Below, in pieces: positions 43,449-55,652 of a stretch of DNA of 64,000 nucleotides (positions are counted from its first letter, which is position 1; the number at the start of each line of letters is the position of its first letter). Source of the DNA: Pseudophaeomoniella oleicola (lineage: Eukaryota; Ascomycota; Eurotiomycetes; Phaeomoniellales; Phaeomoniellaceae); NCBI GenBank assembly GCA_003868215.1, contig QWDQ01000034.1, positions 1 through 64,000 on the forward strand. Direction: 5' to 3'. A model generated the notes under the pieces. The model ran no database searches. It saw only the letters and a list, made by a program, of their open reading frames with translations, and was not told the DNA's origin. Position numbers and translations under genes: made by a program.

Positions 43449-46400
43449 CTTGCTAATAGAATATAGCTCGCGTTTGGGAATGGCAAGGGTTAATAGGTTG
43501 TCGTGAGCCGCTTCAGCGGTGCGATTGCAATCTCACTATTTCTATGCTCATCTCAAGGGTAAATTGTCAACCATCAGAAGACGGTCTGCATACACGTGTC
43601 AAACTCGGACTGTAATGGTGCTGTGGGCGATATTGACACGTTGTCCGGCGTGCCTAGAGGTCGACGAGGTTCGGTGGAAGCAAGCTATAGTGGAGAGTAG
43701 TCAGATACCATTTGAATAGGATATCAAGCACGAGAATAGTTGACGTGGCAGAAAATCTTGTCAAGCCAGCGATTCTCCGACACTTCACACGGCAGGCTCT
43801 GAAATTAACATGAGCTAGGATGAGAAGAGAAGCCAGAGCCTAGCCAGCAAAGGTGTAACATACGGTATGGCGGCTGCCACCGACAGTTCAGATCCAGGCG
43901 CGTGGTCGAGCAGAGTTTTCCAACCTGTTAGGGCGCAGTTTGACGTTGCTTTTCTCTTGCAGATCCGCTGGCTGACAGATAGAGTGTGGCTATCCACGCT
44001 ATTCATCGGTCTTGCGTAAGCTTGTCGTCCCTGCTCAGACTTCATATGCAACCTCAACGATACTCAGCTCGTGTATCATGGGCACAAGCGACGTCTGATG
44101 GGGAGTGTGGATATGTAGAAAGAAGTTGTGACAGTTGTGAACGTTCGGAAGCAACTCAAGCAGCGGGTTATTTTGACCTAACCCACAAGCAGCTGTCCAC
44201 CTTCCGGGAAATGTTCATCTGGATCTACGGGAGAACAGGCGACGCCACCACTTGAAGCGAATGGGGAAAGTCGAAGAGGGGGAACCAGACTCTGTGGGGT
44301 TTGTCGAGTTGATCCTATAAATCAGACGCAGCTTGCAGTATGGGGAAGCATGGGTCGTCAAGACCGGGGGGGTGACGAGAACCAATGGAAGGATTCGCCG
44401 ACCCTCTCGTCAGTAGGCGAGATGTCCCAAGAGAACAGGGAAGATCTGGAAGGAGGTACACTTGCAGGGGAAGAATGGGTGGTTTGCCGAGATTTTCACC
44501 TGCAGGAAAGGTGATTCGATGGCGGGGAAAAGCTTACTGTACAGCGATACGACAAGAGGGGGGAGGAGGGAGAAACGTCGGAAGTAGAGAGGGTGTGCTG
44601 AGAAATGGAGTGACTGGCGATAGGTGATCTGGATACCATGGCAATGTTGGATGACAGTGAAGATGGTGGTGGCGATGGCGATGGTGAATTCGAAAGAGTT
44701 AGAGCTATTAGAGGAAGGTAAGTCAGTAAGTGCGTAGGTCGTCAGGAAGGATTCCAAATGTAGTCTGTGACCAAATTGAGGGGAGGAATATACTGTAACT
44801 TTAGTAAGTTAACTATGGAGGAGTAAGTTAGAAGGGCACTCACTACCCAGGTATGTAGTACTACGTAGTACAACCCATGGGAGAGTGGGAACTAATTTAA
44901 CCTACACGGGCACCATGAGCGGGGAAAGGCCAGTGTCGCTCGAGATCGATAACTCCAGGTAAATTAGTAAGTGTTGTAGAGAGACCCTTGGGACTATTAC
45001 CGGGCATCTAGGTACCTAGTGCCTAGGTAGGTAGGTAAGGTAGGTCTGTACGACGTAGTAGGTAGGAGATATATTCCTGAATGTTCAACATCCAGTTCCT
45101 ACCTCAACTTCACAGTGAAATATCCTCTACGCTTACACTCAATCAAGAGACAATTCAAAGAAATGTCTACACTAGATTTCCGTCTACCTAGGGAGGTAGC
45201 TCTGATCACGGACTGTGTTACTAGGTACCTACCAGGTAGGTATATAGGTATGTACTATAACCACAGCCAAGCAGCTACTGCATACAGTAAGATATGTTCC
45301 ATACTTATGTACCACTATGGTAACTCCACTCCTGTTCGGCTGTCCATGTGATATACTACCACGTACTACGTACTTACTACGTACTATGTAAGCCTCGCAC
45401 GGTCAAGTGAAACGATCAGAGGAACTTTAAAATCCCTACGTAAAAGCTATACATCTCTTATGTCAAGATCGTAAGTTACTACGTTAGACAACAATACTAC
45501 GTTAATTTTGACCAAAATGCTCACTACCTACCTGAGGTAGGTGGGTACCTAATTCCCTCCTTGGGTAGGTACCTAGGTAGGCAGATTCGTATACAATAAT
45601 TCCCACAGCTACAGTATGTACCATAACAAGTATCTGGTGGAAGGCAACCTAACAGCCCTAAGGGTCAATGGTCCTTGCTACCCAAGGTACCTACCTCATC
45701 ACTAGTGACAGCTGTGTACGTACATACTATTACCTAGTACATACAGTCCGTCATCGGTGCTCCGTACCTGCTTGAGGACTTGGAGACAACGACCATCAGC
45801 CTTAATGAATGCTTGAACAGCTCGTGCTGATGTTGGATATCTAGCTCACCACAGATAGTAGCACATCTATAAGCTCACATGATCCGAAGAGTCCCTCCCA
45901 TTTCCATCGTCAAAATACTGTTAGGGCACGTCTTCTCGAGCGGGCCGTTGACGCCTTGGTCCTTAAATAGAGCGCTTTCTGTCTTGGGAGGGACGGGACG
46001 ACTAGATGAGAGGTGGCTCGTTCACATCCAATCTAAAACTTCGTGCTAAGTCAATTCGTACTAGGACTGCAATCCTACAATACTTCAGCTGACCCCAGTT
46101 GTTCGCTTTGATCCCAACTTGACTTGTACTCGGCGATTTCGCATATTTCCCATCCGTAGTAGGCACATCAGAGTTCAATCAACTTCAGCCGTCCTATTGT
46201 CCTATTGTCTAAGAAGTTCCCCTCGGTTGTCGGCAAAGTCAGACGTTGCAATGCATAACGACCAGCTCCTCGCGTCTGGTCCTCGGCTTGCTCCGTCGGC
46301 GGCTCCCGAAATCTACGTCTTTCTTCGTCTCCCAAAATACAGCTTGAGATCGATCAATCTTTAGTTTCCCTACGAGAGTATTCGCTCGTGCTACTTCGGG

Positions 46401-47005
46401 GTTTGGAAATGGCTATTACCCGCTGTGGATCTGCTACATCATCATCACTACGGTCCGAACACCTCCCGCATACCAAAGGCGGCAAACGTCGTTTGATCGT
46501 CGGATTTGATAAAGCGTCCTTGAAGGTGGAGAAATGCTTTTTGGTCGTCAGCTGCCTAGCCTATGACATGATTGAAGCTGCCTATAATTGGTTCTTTTGC
46601 CTCGAATGCTATGCTGCCGGTATGCGAATACACTGCTCCAATGCGCGAAGCTCTCCTATGTCTATGGCGTGTGGAAGGAGGGTAGCAGCCATGTCAGCAT
46701 ACCAGCGTATTACTGAAGTAGAGAAGATCTGTTGTCATGAAGCTAGGCTCAATCAGTTCTTACAAGCTCTTCTCCCAAGGGACCTATACAGATTCAGTCC
46801 GCTCGAAACCATACTCACACCCATCTCAATAGCCGCTCCTGAGGAAGAGCTGCTGTCCGATGACAGATTGGTTCCATGGCCCGATCGAGTACCATCGCGG
46901 AGTCATGTGTGCCTTCTTCCTGCAGAAACTCCCACACTCCTACGCAAACCCTGAGTGACGCGAAAGGCCGATCAAGTACTGCCATCAGGCAAAAAACAAT
47001 CTATC
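43449..47005. other. Long intergenic region with palindrome-dense core
   Basis: About 3.56 kb upstream of the C2H2 factor and downstream of MTR10. The core 44,850-45,740 is packed with TACCTAGGTA-, GGTAGGTA- and TACGTAGTA-type palindromes, for example near 44,853-44,871, 45,007-45,060, 45,220-45,250, 45,355-45,390, 45,525-45,580 and 45,685-45,740. A plus-strand frame at 46,409-46,954 has no recognisable features. The region nearest 43,449 should be promoter and leader for the regulator. Confidence 0.55.
44850..45740. repeat. Cluster of TACCTAGGTA / TACGTAGTA palindromic motifs
   Basis: Densest run in the window of short, partly self-complementary motifs built from TACCTAGGTA, GGTAGGTA and TACTACGTAGTA. 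Units vary in spacing and sequence, so this is not a simple tandem array. Related motifs occur at 10,910, 15,065, 31,721-32,205, 39,395-39,720, 58,115-58,140 and 60,478-60,490, always outside genes. Confidence 0.6.
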
Positions 47006-50000
47006 TTAGCCCTGGAATCTGAATCGTGTAGCTTCTAGTCTTCCCAGGCCTTCGCGAGGGGCCACATTACGTCGGCGATATGCGTTGGTAAAGTCTTGCA
47101 GTAGCATCCTCACCTTTCGCATTTCACCACGGCTGATCTTGTCCTTGATATTGTTGATGAGTCTGTCAGATTCCCCTTGTTTCAAAGTACCTGCTGGTAA
47201 CATGCTCAGCGTTTGTTGAATCCAGTTCGTTGCATCTGACGGAGATAGGTTGAACACCTGGAGTAGTACAGCTGAGCAGTCGCCAAAACAATCCTCTGGA
47301 AAGGAAAACATCATGCCAGTCAAGACCCTTTGAATCATAACGTTGCCCAATGAAGCCATGAGCTGCTTGACAGCTGTTTGCACTTCTGGCGGTGTCGAAT
47401 ATGGTGTATCATCGGAGAAGGATGAGACTGATGGCTCGTTCAGACCAAAACTAAGAACGTCACGGAGATAGTGTAATGTTGCGAGGAGGGGATCAACTTG
47501 CTGGAGTGTCAAGGCGGATAAAGCTGCCTCTATGGTAGGACCAGCCAGAGGGGAAAGAAGACACTTGGAAGGGAAAAAGCGGACAGCGTCGGTAGTTAAT
47601 CTAAAGAAATCTTCGATGACATCAGGAAGGTCGACAGGCGGTAGCTCGTTGAGAGTGCGCAAGAAGGCAAGTGCTTGCTGCTCATAGAATTGAAAAACGG
47701 CGCTGCTTGTACCCGGGTCAACAGCTTCGGCTCCCTCTGAAAATTCTCTTATCACTGCATCGGTCGCCCACAGGAAGCAACCTTGTTTTGAAGCTTGAAA
47801 TCCGAGGGCCAGATTCTCTGCTAACGCTGGCAGAAGTGGGACCATTGCTGTGCGATATGAGATGACCATATACCGCCAGCATCGGCACACGCGCTCCAAG
47901 ATAGGTGATGATTGAGGGAAGTTAGTCGCCAACGCACCAAGAGCTGGCAAGATCTCCTGGCAATATTTGACAGGGGGGTTCTCCTGACCAGGGGGGATAT
48001 ATGGAGCCACCCACTGGATAAAGATCGTTATCAACTGTATGTGATCTGCAACGGCTTTCTGACCGGCCTCATCGTGTGCTTTGTTCGCCAGCGCCATGAT
48101 TCTGGACATGACAGGATCACAGAATAACTTCATGGTTGCATATATTGACTCAACCGGTTGCACGGCTACCACAGCTGCCACCCCTTCCGTCACTTCCTCT
48201 TGGCTTGATGGTTTCAACTTGTCAATGACACTCTCATAAAAGTGATGCAACTGCTGAACGTGATCGCCAAGCAATTTTGCGCAGTCGGTGCCTAAGAACT
48301 TGAATGCAAGGGCAGCAGCCTGCACGACTTCTGGTGAATCGTGAGAGAACCCAGAGATAACGTAAGTCAGCTGGGCCTCGAGAGTCTCTGGATGTTGGGC
48401 TGTCCATTCTGTATAGCGACCGAGGGCCATAATGGCCTGGAATTTAAGCTTCTCGTGCTCTGGTATTCCCACAATGAGTGGTATCACTTGCGGTAGTACG
48501 GAACTCTCCTCCGGATTCACCATTCGACCCATAGCTCGAAGACCAAATATTGGCGCCTCGAGCTGCTGCCAGTGCGGTACTCTCTGTGCAGTCGCCTTGG
48601 ACGCGTGACTAGCACCCCATTCTTGTATCAGTTTGTAAGCCTTGTTCAGACATTCTGTGACTCCAATGACTTCGCAGCAATCCTTCAACACATCGCCCAT
48701 GGCATGCCGAAACTCTCGGAATTTATCTTCCTGCTCTCGGTCTCCGTCGAAAAGATCTGACTCCTCGCCCTCGGGGAACTCAAGATGCTTGATCATGATG
48801 TCGACAAGGTTTGAATACACATCTGCGAGCGTTGCTCGTGCTCGGACGTACTTCTCGAGCGTGATGAGTTGTTTAAGCTCGTACCAGAACAAGAAGGTCA
48901 GCGAGATTGCGTCCCGGTCAGTGTCCCTCATGCAGCATTCCAGAACACCATCTACAAGACTCCTGAATTGATCGGGCATCCTAGCAATAAGGACTACCCA
49001 GGCTTCACCGGCTTCTGCAAATATCCGCGAGATACCTTTCATGAGATCGGCATCTTCCGTCTCAGCCGCTTCCAGGATCTTGTGACGGAGAGCAATTATT
49101 CTTGGATATAGCTTCTGGATCGTGTCCAGGTTTTCGTCAACGTCACGGGTATCACGATATATCGTGCACAGGCAATCCACCGCCGCATCGAACGATGCTT
49201 CATTGTCTAGAGCAGCTATCGTTCGATCAAGCAGAGGCGAATCTACTACCTCGGAAACGGGTATTTCTCGTAACCAGGACGTAATGCAATCGAACAGATG
49301 CGGGTTTGTGGCTCCAGATGCTGCTCAAAGTTATTAGGTACGGTCCTGCTCATGAATTGAACGCAGCATACCTGAAGACTGAGAATACTGGATGAGCATA
49401 TGCAGAACCTGTGCGGAGTTATCCCCAAGCAATTCTTGAGTCCGTTGAGATAGTTCCTCTTCCTGTCGAAAGACACCAAGCATTAGATATTGATCTTCTG
49501 AACACAAATCCTTCCAGCAGGGGCGCATATCCGTAGTATGTGCGTCGAACGTACAGTCAAGTTGATTTTTCGACCTTCAGTGACCTCCTCTGGGAGAATC
49601 CTCAGAAATTCCAGAATACAGTCCCCCGCAGCACTGCCTAATGTCGATCCCACTGTTGCAAGCACGTCTTTCCATGAGGTCATCTGTATAGCCAGAGAGG
49701 CCAAACAGACACATAGCTGCGTTCGAATAGGACGCGGGCCATTTGCGTATGTTTGCAGTAGTGACAATAGTGAGTCGCGCAGGGGTTGCTGGGCCTCTAC
49801 AGGCAACTGGTCAAGGTCGTAGGCGATCTAGGTACATGTCAGGCGAGTTCGATTGTCGGAGGTCTGTCCAGGTCTCACCTTTCCTTTCAGGGTCGTCGCC
49901 GCAAACAGCTTTACATCTGGTGTTGCTTCGCCGGACTGGAGGAGAGCATGTGTAGTATTCCAAGCTTCGGACTGCGGCGCATCAGTTGTCTGCCAATAAT

Positions 50001-50152
50001 GAGAGATGGCCAACGCTTACGGATTTCTGAAACTTTTCAAGGAACTCATGGGCTTGGGTTTTATGTTGCCTTGAGCTGTTACTTTGCATAGCTGCAAGAG
50101 CAGCGAGCACTGGTGCAAATGCATCTTGCGATGCACCACTTTGAGTGGTCAT
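47006..50152 (-). CDS. MTR10: Nuclear import receptor MTR10 / transportin-3 type
   Basis: Five exons, 50152-50021, 49971-49879, 49827-49555, 49462-49372 and 49320-47006, give 967 aa, close to the 972 aa of yeast Mtr10. This importin-beta family receptor imports SR-type mRNA-binding proteins such as Npl3 and takes part in tRNA trafficking. Evidence: an N-terminal HEAT region with KLFAATTLKGK (the importin N-terminal motif), RPIRTQLCVCLASLAIQM, then SGATNPHLFDCITSWL and CLCTIYRDTRDVDENLDTIQ, with alpha-helical HEAT repeats to the C terminus. The last acceptor is GAGCAG, so a one-residue (Ala) variant is possible. It is divergent from SME1. Confidence 0.93.
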
Positions 50153-50557
50153 GGTGAGAAGCGGAGGAGGGGTGGAGGGGTAGATATAGAGAAGATAATG
50201 CCGGAGACCAGGCTGTTGTGACCTTGAGTTGTCACCATACGTTTCTGAATGTCGTCCTGGATGAGCGTATCAATCTCAGTCAACCCGGTTCATGAATGAT
50301 GAAATGGATCGTCGGGTACAGTTTGTTTGTGGCTGACTGGAGAAATTAATGGCCCATGCAACATCCTAGAAACCAAGAAAGTTTGGACTTTTTGGAGAAC
50401 TACGGCCTCGCGACCCTTGAGCTCCAAGCAGTTGTCAAATTTACTGCTGTTTAATAACGTTCTACAGCACGAAATCGAAGATAATCACTATCGATATTCT
50501 CCTCTCCTCCGACCGACCTAGTGAAGGTGTCATCTTCCGTATCCAGTGCGCTTCATC
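50153..50557. other. Bidirectional promoter of MTR10 and SME1
   Basis: About 405 bp between divergent start codons of two genes acting in nuclear RNA biology. No motif was identified with confidence. Confidence 0.55.
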
Positions 50558-50949
50558 ATGACCGGGCGAGGTGGTGGCGGCGGTGGTCGCAAGACCCTTC
50601 TCGCGCCAATCCATTTCATCTTCAGTCTTCTACAACAAAGAAAGACGGTTTCGATATGGCTCTACGAACAGTTGACGGTGCGCATTGAAGGGAAGATCAG
50701 AGTAAGTACCGCAGACTGTTACCCTTCAAAGAGGTTTGGCTAAGTATTTGCAGGGGTTTGATGAATTTATGAACCTTGTCGTAGACGACGCTGTGGAAGT
50801 GAAACAGGCTACGAAGGACTCAGCAGAGAAACGAAGGCAACTGGGTATGAATGTCTCCTGACGAAGATTAAATTTGCCATTGCTGATCGCGAATAGGGCA
50901 AATCTTGCTAAAGGGCGACAATGTTTCATTGATACAGGCATTACAATAG
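50558..50949 (+). CDS. SME1: Small nuclear ribonucleoprotein E (Sm E)
   Basis: Three exons, 50558-50701, 50754-50844 and 50897-50949, give 95 aa. Sm E is one of seven Sm proteins that form the ring on spliceosomal snRNAs. The Sm1 motif is seen in RKTVSIWLYEQLTVRIEGKI followed by RGFDEFMNLVVDDAVEV, and Sm2 in GQILLKGDNVSLIQ. An N-terminal Gly/Arg run (TGRGGGGGGRK) is longer than in yeast. Start ATG 50,558 is the first ATG in the frame. Its stop lies 94 bp from the stop of the folate enzyme on the opposite strand. Confidence 0.95.
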
Positions 50950-51043
50950 ATGATATCTACGGCTCCCGTATCATACTGTTCTGGGAGAAAGACGAAAGGC
51001 ATGTCCGCCTGTTGGCGGCAGGACGAATGCGCCGTAACTTCAG

Positions 51044-51853
51044 TCAGCCAACATTAAGTTCAGGCTCTTGGGCGCAAATGATTTTGTTCATAAGCCAGTC
51101 GTGTTCCCCAACCGGGACCTCTTCACCAGGAGGAAGGACTTGCTCTCGGAGAGCAAGAGCAGCTATAAATTCATCAGATTTTACGAAGTTGATAGGAAGC
51201 ACAGGGGCGTTTACCAAGGACAGGCATTTTGGGGTTGTCTGGGTTATTTTCGAGGGAGGCTTTGTATTCCCACAAAAAGCGATCATAGAACCCTTTCCCA
51301 TGTCCTAATCTTCGACGACCGATATCGAAAGCCATTCCCGGAACCAATATCAAATCGATTTTGCTTTTGTCAGCTTCGCTCTGTTTCCATTCCACCCCGT
51401 ATCCGCCTAAGGCGTTGTGTCTGTATTTGACCGAATCAGGATCCAAGGATGGTATCCCCCATTTGTCACGCTGGAGGGAGTCAAGATCCTCTTTTGGATG
51501 CAAGCTCAGCATTTCCATCTTTGATTTGCCAATTGCAAGGTCCGGGATGGTGGCGTTGTGTAAATAGGGGACGTAGACGGTCTTTCCGCTACTGAGAGCA
51601 TGTGAAACGATATGCTTGGTCGATAATTCACCGCTGGGCATGGAAAGATAGATACCTACCCGGCTCGCATTCTGATATTCGGGGAGGTCCAGAACAGCCT
51701 GCGTTACACTCTGAGCTTCACGGATGTCAGCTAGTCGCCTTTTTGCTCACGCGGGTGCTAACATTGACTGGTAATCTCATCTTCCGCCATCTTCTCAAGA
51801 CGAGACCTGATACGCTTGCGAAGATCTTGCTTCGCTGCTTTCAATGTGTCCAT
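51044..51853 (-). CDS. FAU1: 5-formyltetrahydrofolate cyclo-ligase
   Basis: Three exons, 51853-51763, 51715-51215 and 51162-51044, give 236 aa. The enzyme converts 5-formyl-THF to 5,10-methenyl-THF with ATP, returning stored folate to one-carbon metabolism. Family marks: N-terminal KAAKQDLRKRIRSRLEKM, VGIYLSMPSGELSTKHIV, the ATP/folate signature LVPGMAFDIGRRRLGHGKGF ending in YDRF, and the C-terminal REQVLPPGEEVPVGEHDW. Intron 2 (51,163-51,214) ends in TTTATAG and restores LALREQ after PVL. The first donor is GTTAGC. It is tail to tail with SME1 and divergent from ROT1. Confidence 0.93.
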
Positions 51854-52613
51854 CCTGATGGACGAGTACTTCCTTGGACACAATCGTGAAAACATCTGCA
51901 ACACTGTCTATGAACCTAGAAGAGACATCACCTTAGCTATGCCTGCATGACCTGTTATGACTCGATCTGGCTGTCGGTGGCATGGCTTCAGTGATGACAT
52001 GATATTCTACGCTTCCCCTTTCCACCAAAATCAAACAAACCATGCTCTCCTAAAATCTAGAGGCACTCACCCATTTTTCATGTCACTAAACCTCCATAAT
52101 TGAGCTATGATCGATAATCACGCAGCGAGGGAGCTGTCCTTGAAGACCCAAGCGTAATTTTCCGCTCTGTCGAGACGAGATTGTCGTCTCTGACACACTT
52201 CGGTGAGTGGCGCACTTGTATGAGATACTACTTAGATCTTGTTGGAGGATTCGGTATCAGAATCCGACTCCTTGTCGTTGACTAGTGAATTGTATTTTGT
52301 AACTTATGATCTGATCACCTCGTCGCTCCTGAATCTCCGGACAAGATTTAGGGTTGATGTTCGTCCAATCAGATCGGCCCATTCTCCTTCCTTTCCGGTC
52401 GCCAAATGAGAGAAGTTAGTTTAGCGTGTGCCAACCAACGTAATTCGTGCTCCTCTTCTGGCACCGCCTCGTCTTTCGCGACTTTCCTTTCCCAACTTCA
52501 ACACTCTTTTGGACAAATACTTGACTCACAAACAATTTGTACTAATTCGCTGCGCTCCCTCCCTATCGGGTGTGATATCACTGGCGTTGAAGATAGTCGT
52601 TGCGAAGCCAGCC
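51854..52613. other. Divergent intergenic region
   Basis: About 760 bp between the FAU1 and ROT1 start codons; both promoters lie here. The open frame continues upstream of ROT1 but without ATG. No further gene was recognised. Confidence 0.5.
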
Positions 52614-53498
52614 ATGTTTTCTTGCTTGATGGAAACCTTCCTCTTAGGGGTAGCGTTTACATCGACAGTTCTAGCGGCAGATGCATCGGACTTGGTTGGT
52701 ACTTGGTCTACCAAGTCGAGGAAGGTCGTCACTGGTCCAGTACGTTCACCGTGGTCCAGTGCCTTCGCATGCGCATCAACTCGACAGTGCGAAGACCTTG
52801 CGAGTATTGGTGGCTAACTCATCTATGCAGACTTTCTACAACCCGGTCGCAGATAGGCTCATAGAGCCGTCTTTGACGGGCATATCATTCTCGTTTACCG
52901 CCGATGGTTACTTCGAAGAGGCATATTATAGGGCAACTTCCAATCGTCAGTAAGGTCCTGTCACCTTTGGCGATGTCGACTAACGGACCCAGCTACAAGC
53001 CCAGATTGCCCAACAGGTGTACTGCAATGGCAGCATGGAACTTATACGAAGACCGACGAGGGCAATGTAACTCTCACTCCATTCGCTGTAGATGGGCGTC
53101 AACTTCTATCCGATCCGTGTCAATCTAAGTCAGCGACATATACCAGGTTTCACCAAGCGACGACGTTCCAGCGCTACTCGGTTTACACAGATCCTTATCA
53201 TAATGTCAAGAGGTTGGATATATACGACTCGAGCGGCGCTCCAATGAACCCTATGTTCCTGGTCTACAATCCTCCCGAAATGCTCCCAACCTCTACACTG
53301 AATCCCACCGCTACTGCTAGTGCTTCCAGTAATAGTCGGGTCAAAAGAGATGTCGATTCCGGTACAGAATCAGTGGAGCCACTGAACAAGGACGCCATCA
53401 TCCACCAGGCTAATACCTTCCACTACGATGCAGACATGATCTGGTGGACCGGTGTTGTTTTCACGGCCGTCGGTGGCCTGCTTTATATGTACTCTTAG
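52614..53498 (+). CDS. ROT1: ROT1 family ER chaperone / cell-wall protein
   Basis: Exons 52614-52739, 52831-52945 and 53005-53498 give 244 aa. Rot1 is an essential ER membrane chaperone required for N- and O-glycosylation and beta-1,6-glucan in yeast. A signal peptide ([17 protein letters not shown]) leads to the family opening [17 protein letters not shown], then [36 protein letters not shown] and [14 protein letters not shown]-terminal membrane helix ([19 protein letters not shown]) ends the protein, giving type I topology. A second Met at 52,629 could also start the signal peptide. Neighbouring genes are unrelated housekeeping genes. Confidence 0.92.
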
Positions 53499-54294
53499 AG
53501 GAGTACATTCTAATTGCTCTTATAGCGGCATTGCACTGGCGTTCTACAGGGGAAGGCAAGCTTTGTGAAGAGAAGATGACGGAATTTGGCGTTATTGAGA
53601 TTTCTGAACCAATTGACACACTTCTTGGAGTCAGGGCGTCTACAGATACAAAGTACTACTGGTGGCATATTTCAGAGCAGAAAGATTCAATGATCAGCAA
53701 CACATATTGCGAGGGCAATCGATATATATTAGCACAAGTATAATTCGCATATTAGCTCTTGTTCATACAGCGATAATACCTCTAGAGAGGCATCCCATGA
53801 GACATACTGCTGTTGACATGCAAATTGAACAAACGTTAACGGGTTGTGAGCACTCATTTCGTATAGTTTATGATATTCTTAGAAGTGCTTGCATCTCAGC
53901 ATTTCCTGAATATAGGCATAGCAACGGTTGAAGACCAACAGTTCCGTTGCCTGGGATCGACTCAGTCGCTGGTTGGAGAGCCCTTTAGTGAACCATTCAT
54001 ACTGTATATATAGTAAATCTCTGCATAAAGCCTCCTCATAACTTCCTATATCCCAATAGTCCCAGTAGTGATCTATGATGCATAGGTAATCAAGAATTAA
54101 AATGCACCGACAATTCACTCAGGTTATTCTCGGAACTATTGATCCGTAACTTTTTATTCGCTTATGTACAGTAAGAGAACACAACCAAATAGGACCAAAG
54201 CAATGGACTTAAGATGGGCTTACACCAGTACCTAGATAACAGATCGCGCCATTGATCTAGCAAGAGCCTAGATAGCCATCGCTCTCCAACCGAG
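53499..54294. other. Intergenic region, no gene recognised
   Basis: About 800 bp, moderately AT-rich, with only short frames lacking family features. It holds the ROT1 3' UTR and the dehydratase promoter. Confidence 0.5.
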
Positions 54295-55291
54295 ATGGCA
54301 GGCATACGGCCTCATCCATCATCAGCCACTTCAGCATTCCGTCTACTGTTGCACCGCCAGCACCATCCGGTCCGACCGAATATCAACCTTCTCTTACCCC
54401 TGACTCCAGCTATCAGAATACCAGGCATCCTGTCACGAGGGACAGCAGCGAATCCAATCAGACATATACATGTATCTACGGCCGCCATGTCCATGTCAAC
54501 CCCGGATCCAAATCCTCAGTCTACCAATAGCGTTGAAGACTCGATAGATTCTCTCTTGAAGTCATCATCGCCGGGGAACACCCCCTGGACTCAAGGCGAA
54601 GATGGCCGACTCGAACGACCGTTCTATTTTGAGGGATATGATAATTTCAAGGTATGTCTTTAATCGAGTCATGCTCGTACTCTGTCCTAGCTCGGGGGCC
54701 TTTGGAAGACGTCCCTGGCGAGGAAGAGAAAAGGGTGGGATAGACGCAGCTGACACGTTCAAAGGGGTTCCTCAATGAATTGATGGACGTTAGTGAGAAG
54801 GAAGCCCATCATCCTTATATTTCTAGTGTAAGTTGACTGCTTCTCCCTTTCGTTGCTACTCCTTTGCACTGTCAATACGTTCTTCCATATGCAATCCTGC
54901 TAGTTCTCCGAATCAAACCCCCCTGTCCACCCCTCGGTTACCACCACATGCTCTCTTCTCCCAAAATTGTGTTCCATTCTCAACTCCTCCCTTCTGCCTT
55001 CACACACCCATTCCTCCTTCTCCTACCCTCTTCACCATCCCCCTCAACCCCCTCCCAAAGCTAATCATACCCCTCCCTTTCCCTCTTCTCCAGCGCTTCA
55101 AAGTCCGCCGAAATCACTACCACACCCACATCCAATGGTTCACGCATTACAAAAAGACCGTGACGGCTAAAGACGTCGAGATGGCCTTTCTAACGAACCG
55201 CGTCGCCGAGAAATGGACCACTTGCGAATTGCCGGCTCTCAAGAAGAAGAAGAAAGACACGACGACGACCGAGGACGACGAAAAGAAGTGA
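54295..55291 (+). CDS. Pterin-4-alpha-carbinolamine dehydratase
   Basis: Exons 54295-54651, 54765-54827 and 55094-55291 give 205 aa. The PCD/DCoH fold dehydrates 4a-hydroxy-tetrahydropterins. Family blocks: GRLERPFYFEGYDNFKGFLN, SEKEAHHPYIS with the active-site His pair, FKVRRNHYHTHIQWFTHY and TVTAKDVEMAF. The catalytic core is about 100 residues. Ahead of it are 64 basic, Ser/Arg-rich residues that look like a mitochondrial presequence, then a second in-frame ATG at 54,487, so two products with different locations are possible. The C terminus is Lys-rich (ALKKKKKDTTTTEDDEKK). Intron 2 is long (266 nt) and very pyrimidine-rich. Confidence 0.87.
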
Positions 55292-55340
55292 GAAAGCGGC
55301 GGGTGTAGTAGTAGTGGTGGTAATAATGGGACCCGACCGA

Positions 55341-55411
55341 TGATGATGATGAAGAAGAAGAAGAAGAAGAAGAAGAAGAAGAAGAAGAAGAAGAAGAAGA
55401 AGAAGAAGAAG
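55341..55411. repeat. (GAT)n-(GAA)n microsatellite
   Basis: A few GAT units run directly into about 20 perfect GAA units, starting about 50 bp after the dehydratase stop codon, in its presumed 3' UTR. The opposite strand would read as a poly-Leu or poly-Ser frame; this is a repeat artefact. Confidence 0.95.
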
Positions 55412-55598
55412 GAAAGATTTCTGAATAAACGGGAGTTGGAAAACGAAGCTGCTGAAAGACTTCAAATATATATCGTATATATTTGTCCATCTCTGTACAC
55501 CTAAAACAGTATATCTTTTACGTTTCTTGTATAAAACATCCTACGAAACCATACCCGTCTAACCACAGACTCCAACCCCTTTGTACATGACCATCACC

Positions 55599-55652
55599 AA
55601 ATCAAATCAAATCAGAATCAGAATTAGAATCAGAATCATAATCAGAATCAGA
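55599..55652. repeat. ATCA / ATCAGA simple repeat
   Basis: Imperfect tandem AAATC and AATCAG units over about 54 bp in intergenic DNA. Confidence 0.75.

Noticed and set aside
46388-46954. Plus-strand 188-codon open frame in the large intergenic region
   Set aside because: Begins with GTG; the first ATG is at 46,409. No domain or homologous motif was recognised, and it lies in a palindrome-rich non-coding region.
55190-55490. Minus-strand poly-Leu and poly-Ser reading frames
   Set aside because: Translation of the GAA microsatellite, not a gene.
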